DNA of 44,380 nucleotides from Prosthecobacter sp. (GTDB lineage: Bacteria > Verrucomicrobiota > Verrucomicrobiia > Verrucomicrobiales > Verrucomicrobiaceae). The notes under the pieces were generated by a model. That model made no database searches and was not told where the DNA came from. It was given only the letters and a program-made list of their open reading frames with translations. The translations under genes were made by a program, and so were the position numbers. The stretch covers positions 24,038 through 68,417 of the forward strand of contig NZ_JAQSEA010000052.1 of NCBI RefSeq assembly GCF_029946185.1, read 5' to 3'. This document shows, piece after piece, positions 19,205-28,495 of the stretch; the first letter of the stretch is position 1; each line of letters begins with the position of its first letter.

Positions 19205-19735
19205 TTAGCAACTCGTGGGCACGCGCTGGGCAAGCTTCACAGTGTGCGGAATGGCACCCAGCACAAAACCAAGGCACTCGACGGCACCCTGCGGTTTTCC
19301 GGGCAGGGCGATGACGAGGCTGCGGCCAACCACCGCCGCCAAACTGCGGGAGAGAATAGCGTTTGGAGTCACTTCGAGCGACTTCATGCGCATCAGTTCG
19401 CCAAAGCCGGGAATCTCCACGCGCATGATGCCGCGAATGGCCTCGGGAGTGACATCACGCTCGGCGATGCCCGTTCCGCCCGTGGTGAGGATGAGAGCAC
19501 AGCCTTGAGCCGAGAAGGAACGGATCGCCTCCTGAATGAGCGGAAGGTCATCTGGGATGATCGCCTCAGCAGCGACCCCCCAGCCGTAACCTTCCGCCGC
19601 CTGTTTCAACGCCGGGCCGCCAAGATCCTCATAGACGCCCTGGCTGGCACGGTCAGAAACAGTGATGATGCCGACCTGCATTCGCTGTGTGCTGGCAGTT
19701 GGATGTGCGGGAAGGCCAGATGACTGGAGGGTCAT
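19205..19735 (-). CDS. MogA/MoaB-like molybdopterin-binding protein (molybdenum cofactor synthesis)
   Basis: The 176-residue protein has the MoCF/MPT-binding fold: VGIITVSDRASQGVYEDLGG at the start, ILTTGGTGIAERDVTPEAI in the middle (the GGTG motif binds molybdopterin) and VIALPGKPQGAVECL near the end. MogA adenylylates molybdopterin before Mo insertion. Its ATG (19735) shares one base with the TAA of the protease gene upstream, so translation is probably coupled. A more family-like start is the Met at 19681 (MQVGIITVSD). MogA and MoaB cannot be told apart here with certainty. No other Mo-cofactor gene is in the window. Confidence 0.9.
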   Translation of the reverse strand: MTLQSSGLPAHPTASTQRMQVGIITVSDRASQGVYEDLGGPALKQAAEGYGWGVAAEAIIPDDLPLIQEAIRSFSAQGCALILTTGGTGIAERDVTPEAIRGIMRVEIPGFGELMRMKSLEVTPNAILSRSLAAVVGRSLVIALPGKPQGAVECLGFVLGAIPHTVKLAQRVPTSC

Positions 19736-22125
19736 TACTGTGCCTGTTGCTTGGCACCGACCGGCGTTTTATCCTCGGTTTTGGCCGCAGTGGTGGGCTT
19801 ATGATCAAGCTCAAGAAGATCACGGAGGACATGGATGGTCTCAAGTTTCACGGGCTCGATGCCGTAGGAAAACTTGGAACCGTCATTGCCGCTGTCGTCT
19901 TCATTGGTGGCGGTGCGCATGCCGGAATTCATTTCCTTGCTGAAAGCAGACTCGGGCACCAGGTCAGGCTTGTCCACATTGTCGAGCGTGAGGTGGTAGG
20001 ATTTGAATCCGTTGTCTTTGATGCGCTCAGCGACTTCCTTGGCGCGCTTGGCACGCTCCTCGATCTGCTTGTCGCGGCGAGCTTCGGTGTCGAGGCGTTC
20101 CTTCTCACGATCCTGCAGATTCAAAGAGATGGTGTTGCGGTCGATTTTTTCCTTCAGGCGATTGGACTCCTCAACCACGTTTTGGAACTCCGGATTGGCG
20201 GCGACGCGGCTCTTCACACGGGCGTTGATCTCGTCAATTGGAAACGGGTCTTTGCGGAAGAGGGGGTACTTCCTCGGCGGGATGGTGTCGTAGGGCAGTG
20301 GGTTTTCAGCGGAGGATTCGCCGATGTCGAGTACATCACGGATCGAAGGCAGCGGGATGTCGGATTCGACACCTTTGAGCTGGGTGGAACCACCGGCGAT
20401 GCGGTAGAACTTCTGGATCGTCACCTTGAGGTCGCCAGCGCCTTTTTTGTCGCTGAAGAAGGGCATGTAACGTTCGACCGGGAGGATGGTCTGCACAGTG
20501 CCTTTGCCGAATGAGGACTTGTCACCCACGATGAGCGCGCGGCGGTAGTCCTGCAGTGCTGCCGCCAAAATCTCGGAGGCGGAGGCACTGGCCTTGTTGA
20601 TGAGAACGATCATGGGGCCGTCATACACGGGCTTCTCGTTTTCGCAGTCGCGCCAGGTGATGCTGCCGCGCCAGTCCTTGGCCTGAACCACGGGGCCGGC
20701 AGGAATGAAGAGGCCGGTGAGCTTGATGGCTTCATCCAAGGAGCCACCACCATTGTCGCGCAGGTCAAGCACGAGGCCGTCGATCTTTTCCTTCATCAGG
20801 CGGCGCAGCAGGCGCTCCACGTCCACACTCGTGCTGACCGTGCCGTTTTCCATGTCGGCGTAGAAATTGGAGAGGTTGATCCAGCCGACCTTGAGCGCCT
20901 TGCCGAGATCCGGAGGAGTGACGAGGAGTTCGGCGTTGGCGAGCTTCTCCTTGAGCGGAACTTTGTCACGCACGATGGCGATGATGCGATTGCCGGAAGG
21001 ATCGTCAGCGGGGACGATCTTGATGCGGACGGTGGTGTTCAGCTCACCACGGATCATATCGACGATCTTCTGCAGCTTGAGATACTTCACATCCACAAAT
21101 TCTTCATCGCCCTGGGCGACGGCGATGATGCGGTCATTGAGCTTGAGCTCACCCTGCTTGTCCGCTGGACCACCGACGACGATGCCCTGGATTTCAGCGC
21201 CGTCATCCTTCTGGCCGAGGAGTGCACCAATGCCGACGAGCTGGTGCTGCATGTGGATTTTGAAGTTGTCGCTCTCATCCGTGCTCATGTACTCGGTGTG
21301 CGGGTCATAGGCGGTGGCGAGGCTGGAGAGGAAGAAATTCACCACATCCTTGGTGTCGTTCTCGTCGATGCTCTCAAGCAGGCGCTGGTAGTCTTTGAGA
21401 ATGCGCTCTTTCGGACTCAGGTCCTTGTCTTTGTCTTTTTCCTTCTTGGTTTCAATTTTGGGTTCAATTTTGGCGGCGATTTTAGGAGCGTCGGGGTCGG
21501 GGGGCTCCACCTTTTGGGTGTCCGGCGTTATCGCCGCCTTGACCTCTGCGGCGTTGGTTTTCTTGGCGGCAGCCTTTTCCGCCTTCTTCTTTTCATCACG
21601 CTCACGCGTTTCATCTGCGATGCGTTCAGCGAGCAGATTGTCTTCGATGATTTCGATCCAGAGCTTGTCTTGGGCGGCTTTGTCCTTCGGCCATGGCGCT
21701 TTGTCGCGCTTGATCTCAATCGTGTCCTTCGAATCAAAGGAGAATTGGTTGGAGTCCAGCGCCTTCTTGAGGAAGTCCACGCGCTCTTTCACGCGCGCCT
21801 TGTAGATGTCATAGATCTCGATGGCGGGGCTGATGTTCCGCATCAGCACATGGTCGTCGAGCGTGGTCTCATACTTATCCTTGAAACCCGCGACATCCTG
21901 CTCGGTGAAGAAGATGTGCTTGAAGTCGAGCATGTTCAGGTAGTTGTGCAGCATCTCGCCGGACACCTTGTCGTCAAAGTCCTGCTTCGAGTAGTGGTGG
22001 TTTTGCAGCATGTAGGCCACATGCATGGCCACCTGGCCAAAATTGGTCTCCGCTTGCGCCGAGGGAATGAGGAGCGCGAGGGCAGTAGCCGCAGCCGCGA
22101 CAGGGGTGAGTAGATAGCGAGTCAT
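19735..22125 (-). CDS. prc: Carboxy-terminal processing protease Prc (S41A tail-specific protease)
   Basis: The 796-residue precursor has a signal peptide (LALLIPSAQAE). An N-terminal helical region carries a long Lys/Glu/Ala-rich insert at about 190-245, then a PDZ domain at about 295-380 (VGIGALLGQKDDGAEIQGIV) and the S41 catalytic core at about 410-600. NKASASASEIL holds the nucleophilic Ser and GDKSSFGKGTVQ the catalytic Lys, spaced as in E. coli Prc plus one residue. A C-terminal DUF3340-like helical domain follows. Prc trims periplasmic proteins and cell-wall hydrolases at their C termini. It is first in a two-gene unit with the mogA-like gene. Confidence 0.95.
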   Translation of the reverse strand: MTRYLLTPVAAAATALALLIPSAQAETNFGQVAMHVAYMLQNHHYSKQDFDDKVSGEMLHNYLNMLDFKHIFFTEQDVAGFKDKYETTLDDHVLMRNISPAIEIYDIYKARVKERVDFLKKALDSNQFSFDSKDTIEIKRDKAPWPKDKAAQDKLWIEIIEDNLLAERIADETRERDEKKKAEKAAAKKTNAAEVKAAITPDTQKVEPPDPDAPKIAAKIEPKIETKKEKDKDKDLSPKERILKDYQRLLESIDENDTKDVVNFFLSSLATAYDPHTEYMSTDESDNFKIHMQHQLVGIGALLGQKDDGAEIQGIVVGGPADKQGELKLNDRIIAVAQGDEEFVDVKYLKLQKIVDMIRGELNTTVRIKIVPADDPSGNRIIAIVRDKVPLKEKLANAELLVTPPDLGKALKVGWINLSNFYADMENGTVSTSVDVERLLRRLMKEKIDGLVLDLRDNGGGSLDEAIKLTGLFIPAGPVVQAKDWRGSITWRDCENEKPVYDGPMIVLINKASASASEILAAALQDYRRALIVGDKSSFGKGTVQTILPVERYMPFFSDKKGAGDLKVTIQKFYRIAGGSTQLKGVESDIPLPSIRDVLDIGESSAENPLPYDTIPPRKYPLFRKDPFPIDEINARVKSRVAANPEFQNVVEESNRLKEKIDRNTISLNLQDREKERLDTEARRDKQIEERAKRAKEVAERIKDNGFKSYHLTLDNVDKPDLVPESAFSKEMNSGMRTATNEDDSGNDGSKFSYGIEPVKLETIHVLRDLLELDHKPTTAAKTEDKTPVGAKQQAQ

Positions 22126-22232
22126 TGTGGGGGTCGTCCAAATCTATAACGAACCTCGCGGCGCGTTTTGCTTGTAGATTTTGCCTTTTCTGGGTTGAAA
22201 TGTCCACCTCTTTCCCGTCTTTCGCCATCTCC

Positions 22233-22849
22233 ATGTCTGAAATCTCCACCTACACCGGCGGTATCGCCGCCACGAACGGTTACCTGCTCACTCTGCCTGG
22301 CGGCACCCTCTTGGTGGATGCGCCGGATGGCATCGCCGCCTGGCTCAAACAGCAAAACGTGAAGGTGGACGTCCTCTTCCTCACCCACCAGCACTTCGAC
22401 CACGTCCTGGATGCCGCTGCTGTCAAAGCCGAGCATGGCTGCCGCGTTTACTCCTTTGCTCCCTACTCCAAGGAGCTGACGCTGGAGATCCTCTACGGTG
22501 CCGTGACGGGCAGCCCCTTCTCCGTACCGCCCTTCGTAGCTGATGAAATCCTCGAAGGACAAACCCAGATCGAAGCCCTCGGCGAGACGTGGCGGCTCTA
22601 CCATGTGCCCGGCCATTCGCCAGACAGCCTCTGCTTCCACCTCCCCAGCCAAAATCTGCTTTTCGGCGGCGACGTGCTGTTCTTAGACAGCGTTGGCCGC
22701 ACCGATTTCCCAGACGGCTCCCCCGAGCTCCTGCTCAAGGGCATTATCAAAAAGCTCTTCGTTCTGCCTGATGCCACCCAAGTCTTCCCCGGCCACGGCG
22801 ACGACACCACGATTGGCCGCGAGAAGCGCGAGAACCCCTACCTCACCTG

Positions 22850-22850
<1 letters not shown>
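22233..22850 (+). CDS. MBL-fold metallo-hydrolase (glyoxalase II-like)
   Basis: From the ATG at 22233 the protein has 205 residues. Upstream in-frame Mets at 22200 and 22125 would add a non-conserved tail. The metal-binding motif LTHQHFDHV (HxHxDH) is intact. Further ligands follow in YHVPGHSPDSLCF, LFGGDVLF (Asp) and VFPGHGDDTT. This is the hydroxyacylglutathione-hydrolase-like branch that usually hydrolyses thioesters, but the substrate is not predictable. Its TGA overlaps the rlmN ATG by one base (TGATG at 22848-22852). Confidence 0.9.
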
Positions 22851-23923
<1,073 letters not shown>

Positions 23924-23935
23924 TCACGGGGCCAA

Positions 23936-23992
23936 GGAGCGGCACTTGCCAAGTGCCGGTTTCGGAAGACGGCACTTGGCAAGCGCCGCTCC
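23936..23992. repeat. Nested palindrome / strong hairpin after rlmN
   Basis: Two 23-base arms (23936-23958 and 23970-23992) are inverse copies with one mismatch around an 11-base loop. Each arm is also a small palindrome: CGGCACTTG then CAAGTGCCG around one base. There is no T-run, so it is more like a REP/BIME unit than a simple terminator, though it may stop or stabilise the rlmN transcript. Confidence 0.7.
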
Positions 23993-24085
23993 ATGATGCC
24001 CCTTTTTGAACTCCCGGTGAACGCCGCGTGAATTCATCTTCATAAATCGACGACCGCTTGCTGTGCCTGCGGAAGGAGGCGTAAC

Positions 24086-24748
24086 ATGGCCTCCGTCATG
24101 TCCAAGCGCACACTTCTCCTTAATCTCCTTGCCTGCCTCTGGTGCTGCATCGTGCTCAATTGGCGCTTTCAGCTCGCGGGAAATCAATACTACGCCTTCA
24201 TGCTGTGGAATCTCTTCCTGGCCGGCATCCCGCTCGGCCTCAGCCTGGGCCTGCGCTGGATTGAGCGCCCCATCCTCGCGCTGCCAGTGCTGGCCGTCTG
24301 GCTGCTGTTCTTTCCCAATGCACCCTATGTGCTGACCGATCTGATGCACCTCAACGAGCACAATCGCAATGTCCCCAAGTGGGTGGATCTCCTCATGCTG
24401 CTCTCCTTTGCCTTCGTCTCGCTCTGGCTTGGCTTTCAATCCCTCCACATCGTGCAGCATTGGTTTGCCCGGAAGTTTTCCCACGCCACGGCATGGTGTG
24501 TCACACTTGGCTCGCTCGGCCTGAGCGGCTTCGGTATTTATCTCGGCCGCTTTGACCGCTGGAACAGCTGGGACCTCCTGCACCGGCCCGTCTCTCTGCT
24601 CAGCCGCATCGCCTCCTACGTTCTCCATCCCATGGCCTACACCCACATCTGGGGGTTCACCCTGGGCTTTGGCACCCTGCTCATCTTTGCCTACCTCTTT
24701 TGGTTTTCGTCCGTGCCAACAACAGCGGACACTCGTAAGCTTGACTAG
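24086..24748 (+). CDS. DUF1361 integral membrane protein
   Basis: The 220-residue protein has about six hydrophobic segments (near 10-27, 38-58, 66-84, 102-122, 135-155 and 185-207). It carries the DUF1361 signatures LFFPNAPYVLTDLMHL and FGIYLGRFDRWNSWDLL. The function of DUF1361 is unknown; it is an inner-membrane protein. The start is supported by a good AAGGAGG 7 bases before the ATG, one of the few clear Shine-Dalgarno sites in this window. The next gene starts 2 bases after its stop. Confidence 0.88.
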   Translation: MASVMSKRTLLLNLLACLWCCIVLNWRFQLAGNQYYAFMLWNLFLAGIPLGLSLGLRWIERPILALPVLAVWLLFFPNAPYVLTDLMHLNEHNRNVPKWVDLLMLLSFAFVSLWLGFQSLHIVQHWFARKFSHATAWCVTLGSLGLSGFGIYLGRFDRWNSWDLLHRPVSLLSRIASYVLHPMAYTHIWGFTLGFGTLLIFAYLFWFSSVPTTADTRKLD

Positions 24749-24750
24749 CC

Positions 24751-25167
24751 GTGCCCCACTACGATCCCATCTGCAACCACCTCCTGCTCTTTGATGGCGT
24801 CTGCCATCTCTGCAATGGCAGCGTGCAGTTCATCTTAAAGCGCGATCCCCAGGGAAAAATCAAGTTTGCCCCCATCCAAAGCCCTCTCGGCAGCCAACTC
24901 TACACGCAGCACGGCCTCGATCCCGCAGCACCGAATGCGATGCTCTTCCTCACCCCGCGCGGCGCATTCCAGGCCAGCGATGCCGCTCTCGAAATCGCCC
25001 GCACCCTCGGCGGCGTATGGAAGCTCGCCCTCATTTTCAAACCTCTGCCGCGTGTACTGCGCGATGCCGCTTATTACTTCATCGCCCGCAACCGCTACCG
25101 CTGGTTCGGCAAAGACGAGTCCTGCATGATGCCCACGCCTGAGTTGAAGGCACGCATGCTGGAGTAG
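24751..25167 (+). CDS. DCC family protein (DUF393, thiol-disulfide oxidoreductase-like)
   Basis: The 138-residue protein starts with GTG at 24751, 2 bases after the DUF1361 stop. It has the DCC motif at the N terminus (LLFDGVCHLCNGSVQFIL), where DGxCxxC resembles a thioredoxin-type active site, and the C-terminal segment YFIARNRYRWFGK. The biochemical role of DCC proteins is not settled. It probably forms an operon with the DUF1361 gene. Its stop codon TAG (25165-25167) overlaps the first two bases of a short inverted-repeat element. Confidence 0.88.
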   Translation: MPHYDPICNHLLLFDGVCHLCNGSVQFILKRDPQGKIKFAPIQSPLGSQLYTQHGLDPAAPNAMLFLTPRGAFQASDAALEIARTLGGVWKLALIFKPLPRVLRDAAYYFIARNRYRWFGKDESCMMPTPELKARMLE

Positions 25168-25295
25168 TACGATGGGCACTCTTGCCCGTCGATCAGCGCT
25201 CCCGCAAATTCCCACCAGTCTCCGTGAGCCGCCGAGTGATGACGGCTCATATCCCGCCCATGGGACGTTCTCCAGTCAGGTGTGCTCATCGTACT
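25166..25295. repeat. Short element with terminal inverted repeats (family T2, copy 1)
   Basis: AGTACGATGGGCAC (25166-25179) and the inverse of GTGCTCATCGTACT (25282-25295) match 13 of 14. The left end continues TCTTGCCCGTCG, as in the larger family member at 41940-42171. The 130-base element fills nearly the whole gap between the DCC gene and nadE. No ORF of its own. Confidence 0.7.
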
Positions 25296-25336
25296 TCCTC
25301 CTCGCACACCCCATATCCTGCGTGCTAGGATTGCCC

Positions 25337-27292
25337 ATGCCGCAAGCATCCCCTACCCCGACCGCCACCCGTGAACGACTTGGTTTTGTGCGTGTCGCTG
25401 CCGTGTCCCCGGAACTGGTGCTTGGTGACGTGGCGAAGAATGTCGCCATCATCGCCCGTGAGGCGCGCACGCTGGCGCAGCGCGGCTGTCGGCTCGCGGT
25501 GTTTCCAGAGCTGAGCCTCACCGGCTACTCCTGCGCGGATCTGTTTCATACCACGCCACTGCTGGAGGCGGCAGTGAAAGGTTTGGCTGACGTGGTTGTC
25601 GCCACGCAGGACCTGCCCTGCGTGCTGGTCGTGGGACTGCCACTGCGGGTGCAGGACCGGCTCTACAACATGGCCGCCATCATGGCCAAGGGCCGCCTGC
25701 TCGGACTCGTGCCGAAGACCTTCCTGCCAAACTCCTCGGAGTTCTACGAGCGCCGCTGGTTCTCGCCCGCGCACACGCTGAATCTCTCAACCCTGCGCCT
25801 GAACGATCAGGAGGTCGCCATTGGGACGAAGCTCGTGTTTGAAGCATTGGACGTACCGGGCTTTGTGCTCGGCGTCGAGATCTGCGAGGACTTGTGGTCA
25901 GTCGTTCCGCCCTCGTGCCATCTCGCTCTCGCAGGGGCGGTGCTGCTGGCCAATCCATCCGCCAGCACGGAAGTTCTCGGCAAGGCCCCCTACCGCCGCC
26001 ACCTCGTGGCGCAGCAGGCGGCACGCTGCCTGTCCGCGTATGTGTATGCCGGGGCTGGAGCCGGTGAATCGACCACGGACGTGGTCTATTCGGGCCACGG
26101 CCTCGTGGCGGAAAACGGCGTGCTCCTCGGTGAAACCGAACGCTTCTCGTTCGAGACACGCGCCATCATGACGGATGTGGATGTGCAGTCTCTGGCGCAT
26201 GATCGGCTGAAGAGTTCCGCCTTTCGCGATGAAGCAGGCGGCATCGGCTTCCGCCGCGTCACATTCAGCCTCGGTGCTGCCCTCGGCGGTGCTGACACCC
26301 TGCTGCGATCCATCTCCGCTCACCCCTTCGTGCCTTCGGCCAAGGTGGATCGTGCAGCGGTGTGCGAGGAAATTTTCGCCATTCAGGCCACCGGCCTCGC
26401 CCGCCGGTTGAAGCAAGCACGCGCGAAAACGGCGGTGCTCGGTCTCTCCGGCGGCCTCGATTCAACCCTCGCGCTGCTGGTGCTGCTGGAAGCATTGAAG
26501 CGCGCGGGCATGCCGATGACCGCCGCACTGACGGTCACGATGCCCGGCTTCGGCACCACCACACGCACCAAGGGCAATGCCGAAAAACTTGCCGAGGCGC
26601 TCAACATCGAACTGCGCACCATTTCCATCAATGACGCCGTGCATCAGCACTTTGCCGACATTGGCCATTCAGAAACTCAGCACGATGCGACCTACGAAAA
26701 CTCGCAGGCACGCGAGCGCACGCAGATCCTCATGGATCTCGCCAACAAGACCGGCGGCCTTGTCGTTGGCACGGGCGATCTCTCCGAAGCCGCGCTGGGC
26801 TGGTGCACGTTCAATGGCGACCACATGTCCATGTATCACGTGAACTCCGGCGTGCCGAAGACGTTGGTGCGCTACCTCATCGAGTGGTGCGCCGCCGCCG
26901 GTCCCTTTGCTGAGAAAGCGGGTGCCACCCTGCTGGACATCGCGGACACGCCGATCTCCCCCGAACTCCTGCCGCTCGCGGCGGATGAATCGCTGCAGCA
27001 GAAGACCGAGGACACCGTGGGCCCGTACGAACTGCACGACTTCTTCCTGTTTCACTTCGTGCGGCATGGCAGTAAGGCCGAGAAAATCCGCTGGCTGGCC
27101 GCGCAGGCTTTCGCGGGCAAGTACGATGACGAAACCATCGCCCGGTGGCTCGCCCTCTTCTTCAAACGCTTTGCCCAAAACCAGTTCAAGCGCTCCAGCG
27201 TACCCGATGGCCCCAAGGTCGGCTCCGTAGCCCTTTCTCCGCGTGGCGACTGGCGCATGCCGAGTGACTATGCCGGTGAATTAAACTCCTGA
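25337..27292 (+). CDS. nadE: Glutamine-dependent NAD+ synthetase
   Basis: From the ATG at 25337 (MPQASPTPTATRERL) the protein has 651 residues. An in-frame Met at 25172 exists, but the extra part would be translated repeat element. The N-terminal nitrilase-fold amidase domain (about 15-290) has the Glu-Lys-Cys triad in VFPELSLTGYS (E58), PKTFLPNSSEFYERR and GVEICEDLWS. The C-terminal synthetase domain (about 340-620) has the ATP-binding SGGLDSTLALLV. The enzyme makes NAD+ from deamido-NAD+, drawing ammonia from glutamine. The next gene follows after 9 bases. Confidence 0.96.
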   Translation: MPQASPTPTATRERLGFVRVAAVSPELVLGDVAKNVAIIAREARTLAQRGCRLAVFPELSLTGYSCADLFHTTPLLEAAVKGLADVVVATQDLPCVLVVGLPLRVQDRLYNMAAIMAKGRLLGLVPKTFLPNSSEFYERRWFSPAHTLNLSTLRLNDQEVAIGTKLVFEALDVPGFVLGVEICEDLWSVVPPSCHLALAGAVLLANPSASTEVLGKAPYRRHLVAQQAARCLSAYVYAGAGAGESTTDVVYSGHGLVAENGVLLGETERFSFETRAIMTDVDVQSLAHDRLKSSAFRDEAGGIGFRRVTFSLGAALGGADTLLRSISAHPFVPSAKVDRAAVCEEIFAIQATGLARRLKQARAKTAVLGLSGGLDSTLALLVLLEALKRAGMPMTAALTVTMPGFGTTTRTKGNAEKLAEALNIELRTISINDAVHQHFADIGHSETQHDATYENSQARERTQILMDLANKTGGLVVGTGDLSEAALGWCTFNGDHMSMYHVNSGVPKTLVRYLIEWCAAAGPFAEKAGATLLDIADTPISPELLPLAADESLQQKTEDTVGPYELHDFFLFHFVRHGSKAEKIRWLAAQAFAGKYDDETIARWLALFFKRFAQNQFKRSSVPDGPKVGSVALSPRGDWRMPSDYAGELNS

Positions 27293-27301
27293 TACAATCC
27301 C

Positions 27302-28078
27302 ATGCTCCGCTCATTCGCCCTCACCCTGCTTCTCACGCTCTGCGCCTGCACACGCAGCAACAAGCTCATCATCGGCACCGATGCAACGTACCCACCCTTT
27401 GAGTTTGTCGATGCAAAAGGTCAGATCAGCGGCGTGGACATCGAGGTGGGACGCGAGATCGGCAAGGCGCTGGGACGCGAGGTGGAGTTCCGCAACATCA
27501 ACTTCGACGGTCTGGTCACCGCTCTGCGCACCGGCTCCGTTGACCTCGTCATTTCGTCCATGACCGCCACGCCTGAGCGGCGCCAGTCCATCGATTTCTC
27601 CGAGCCGTATGTGAAGACAGGCCTCGCGGTTCTGGTCGCAAATAATTCCACCGTTCAAAGCGCCGCCGATTTAAAAGCACCGGGCCGCAAGGTCGTCGTC
27701 CGCCTCGGCACCACCGGCGAAAGCTGGGCTCGTGAGAATCTCAAGGACGCCAAAATCATCGCCCTAGATGCGGATGTGTCCTGCGTCATGGAAGTGGTGA
27801 ACGCGAGCGTCGATGCCTGGATCTACGATCAGCTCTCAATCATGAACTATCAGTCCAAGTACGCCGGCAAGACGCGCGCTCTGCTCGCTCCGCTGCGTGA
27901 GGAAGTCTGGGCCATCGGCCTGAAGCAGGGCAATGATGAGCTGAAAACCAAGGTCAACGAAGTCCTCACCCGCATGCACAGCGACGGCAGTTTCACCCGA
28001 CTCGCCGAACGCTTCATGGCCAAGGAAAAAGCCATGATGACCGCGCAGGGCCTGCCGTTTGTGTTTGAGCTGAAGTAG
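27302..28078 (+). CDS. Amino-acid ABC transporter substrate-binding lipoprotein (family 3)
   Basis: The 258-residue protein has a lipoprotein signal (SFALTLLLTLCAC; lipobox LCAC, Cys16). It has the family 3 pattern: IIGTDATYPPFEFVDAKG, LVTALRTGSVDLVISSMTAT, RRQSIDFSEPYVKTGLAVLV, and the late motif YAGKTRALL..EEVWAIGLKQGN. It should bind a polar amino acid or a similar small solute outside the cytoplasm. No permease or ATPase gene is adjacent, so it may serve a transporter encoded elsewhere. It is 9 bases from nadE, so the two may share a transcript. Confidence 0.92.
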   Translation: MLRSFALTLLLTLCACTRSNKLIIGTDATYPPFEFVDAKGQISGVDIEVGREIGKALGREVEFRNINFDGLVTALRTGSVDLVISSMTATPERRQSIDFSEPYVKTGLAVLVANNSTVQSAADLKAPGRKVVVRLGTTGESWARENLKDAKIIALDADVSCVMEVVNASVDAWIYDQLSIMNYQSKYAGKTRALLAPLREEVWAIGLKQGNDELKTKVNEVLTRMHSDGSFTRLAERFMAKEKAMMTAQGLPFVFELK

Positions 28079-28082
28079 TCAG

Positions 28083-28136
28083 GAGCTTCAGCTCGTTCTG
28101 GAAATTTTGTGAGGTTCCCAGAGCGAGCTAAAGCTC
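28083..28136 (+). terminator. Strong hairpin after the ABC binding-protein gene
   Basis: Two 19-base arms (28083-28101 and 28118-28136) pair with one mismatch and one G-U, around a 16-base loop. The arms contain CAGCTCG and CGAGCT. The hairpin starts 4 bases after the stop codon. There is no U-run, so it may stabilise the 3' end rather than terminate, or be another dispersed palindrome. Confidence 0.5.
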
Positions 28137-28170
28137 TCAATCACCTGCGCCGCAAGCGCTCTGCATAGAC

Positions 28171-28443
28171 AGCCGATTTGGACAGGATTCACAGGATCAC
28201 AAATTCACAGAATTTCCGGATCTGAAATCCTGCATAATCTTGCCCTCTTGTTAATCCTGTCTTCTCAACGCCGCGCTGAATTTGAGCCCGCAGTTCCTCC
28301 AAGGCTTTCGGTCCAATGGACTCTCTGGGCGGCAGACAGCCGATTTGGACAGGATTAACAGGATCACAAAATTCACAGAATTTCCGGATCTGGAATCCTG
28401 CATAATCTTGCCTTCCTGTTAATCCTGTCTTCTCAACGCCGCG
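28171..28443. repeat. Composite intergenic repeat (AATCCTGT family), locus 2
   Basis: Two core copies are arranged directly with a 167-base period (AGCCGATTTG at 28171 and 28338). They are separated by a spacer that contains CGCCGCGCTGAATTTGAGCC, CCAAGGCTTTCGG and TCTCTGGGCGGCAG. The second core is bounded by ACAGGATTAACAGGA and its exact inverse TCCTGTTAATCCTGT, so it is a 15-bp terminal inverted repeat. The order is the same as in the locus at 18951-19160, reversed. It fills most of the 417-base gap between the convergent ABC and ThuA genes. Confidence 0.85.
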
Positions 28444-28495
28444 CTGAGCTGAAGTGATTGCGCGGAATTAGCGATCTTCGGCTTTCATGGGATGG

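Noticed and set aside
25172-25336. N-terminal extension of NadE
   Set aside because: The extra 55 residues would be translated from the inverted-repeat element; the conserved domain begins after the Met at 25337.
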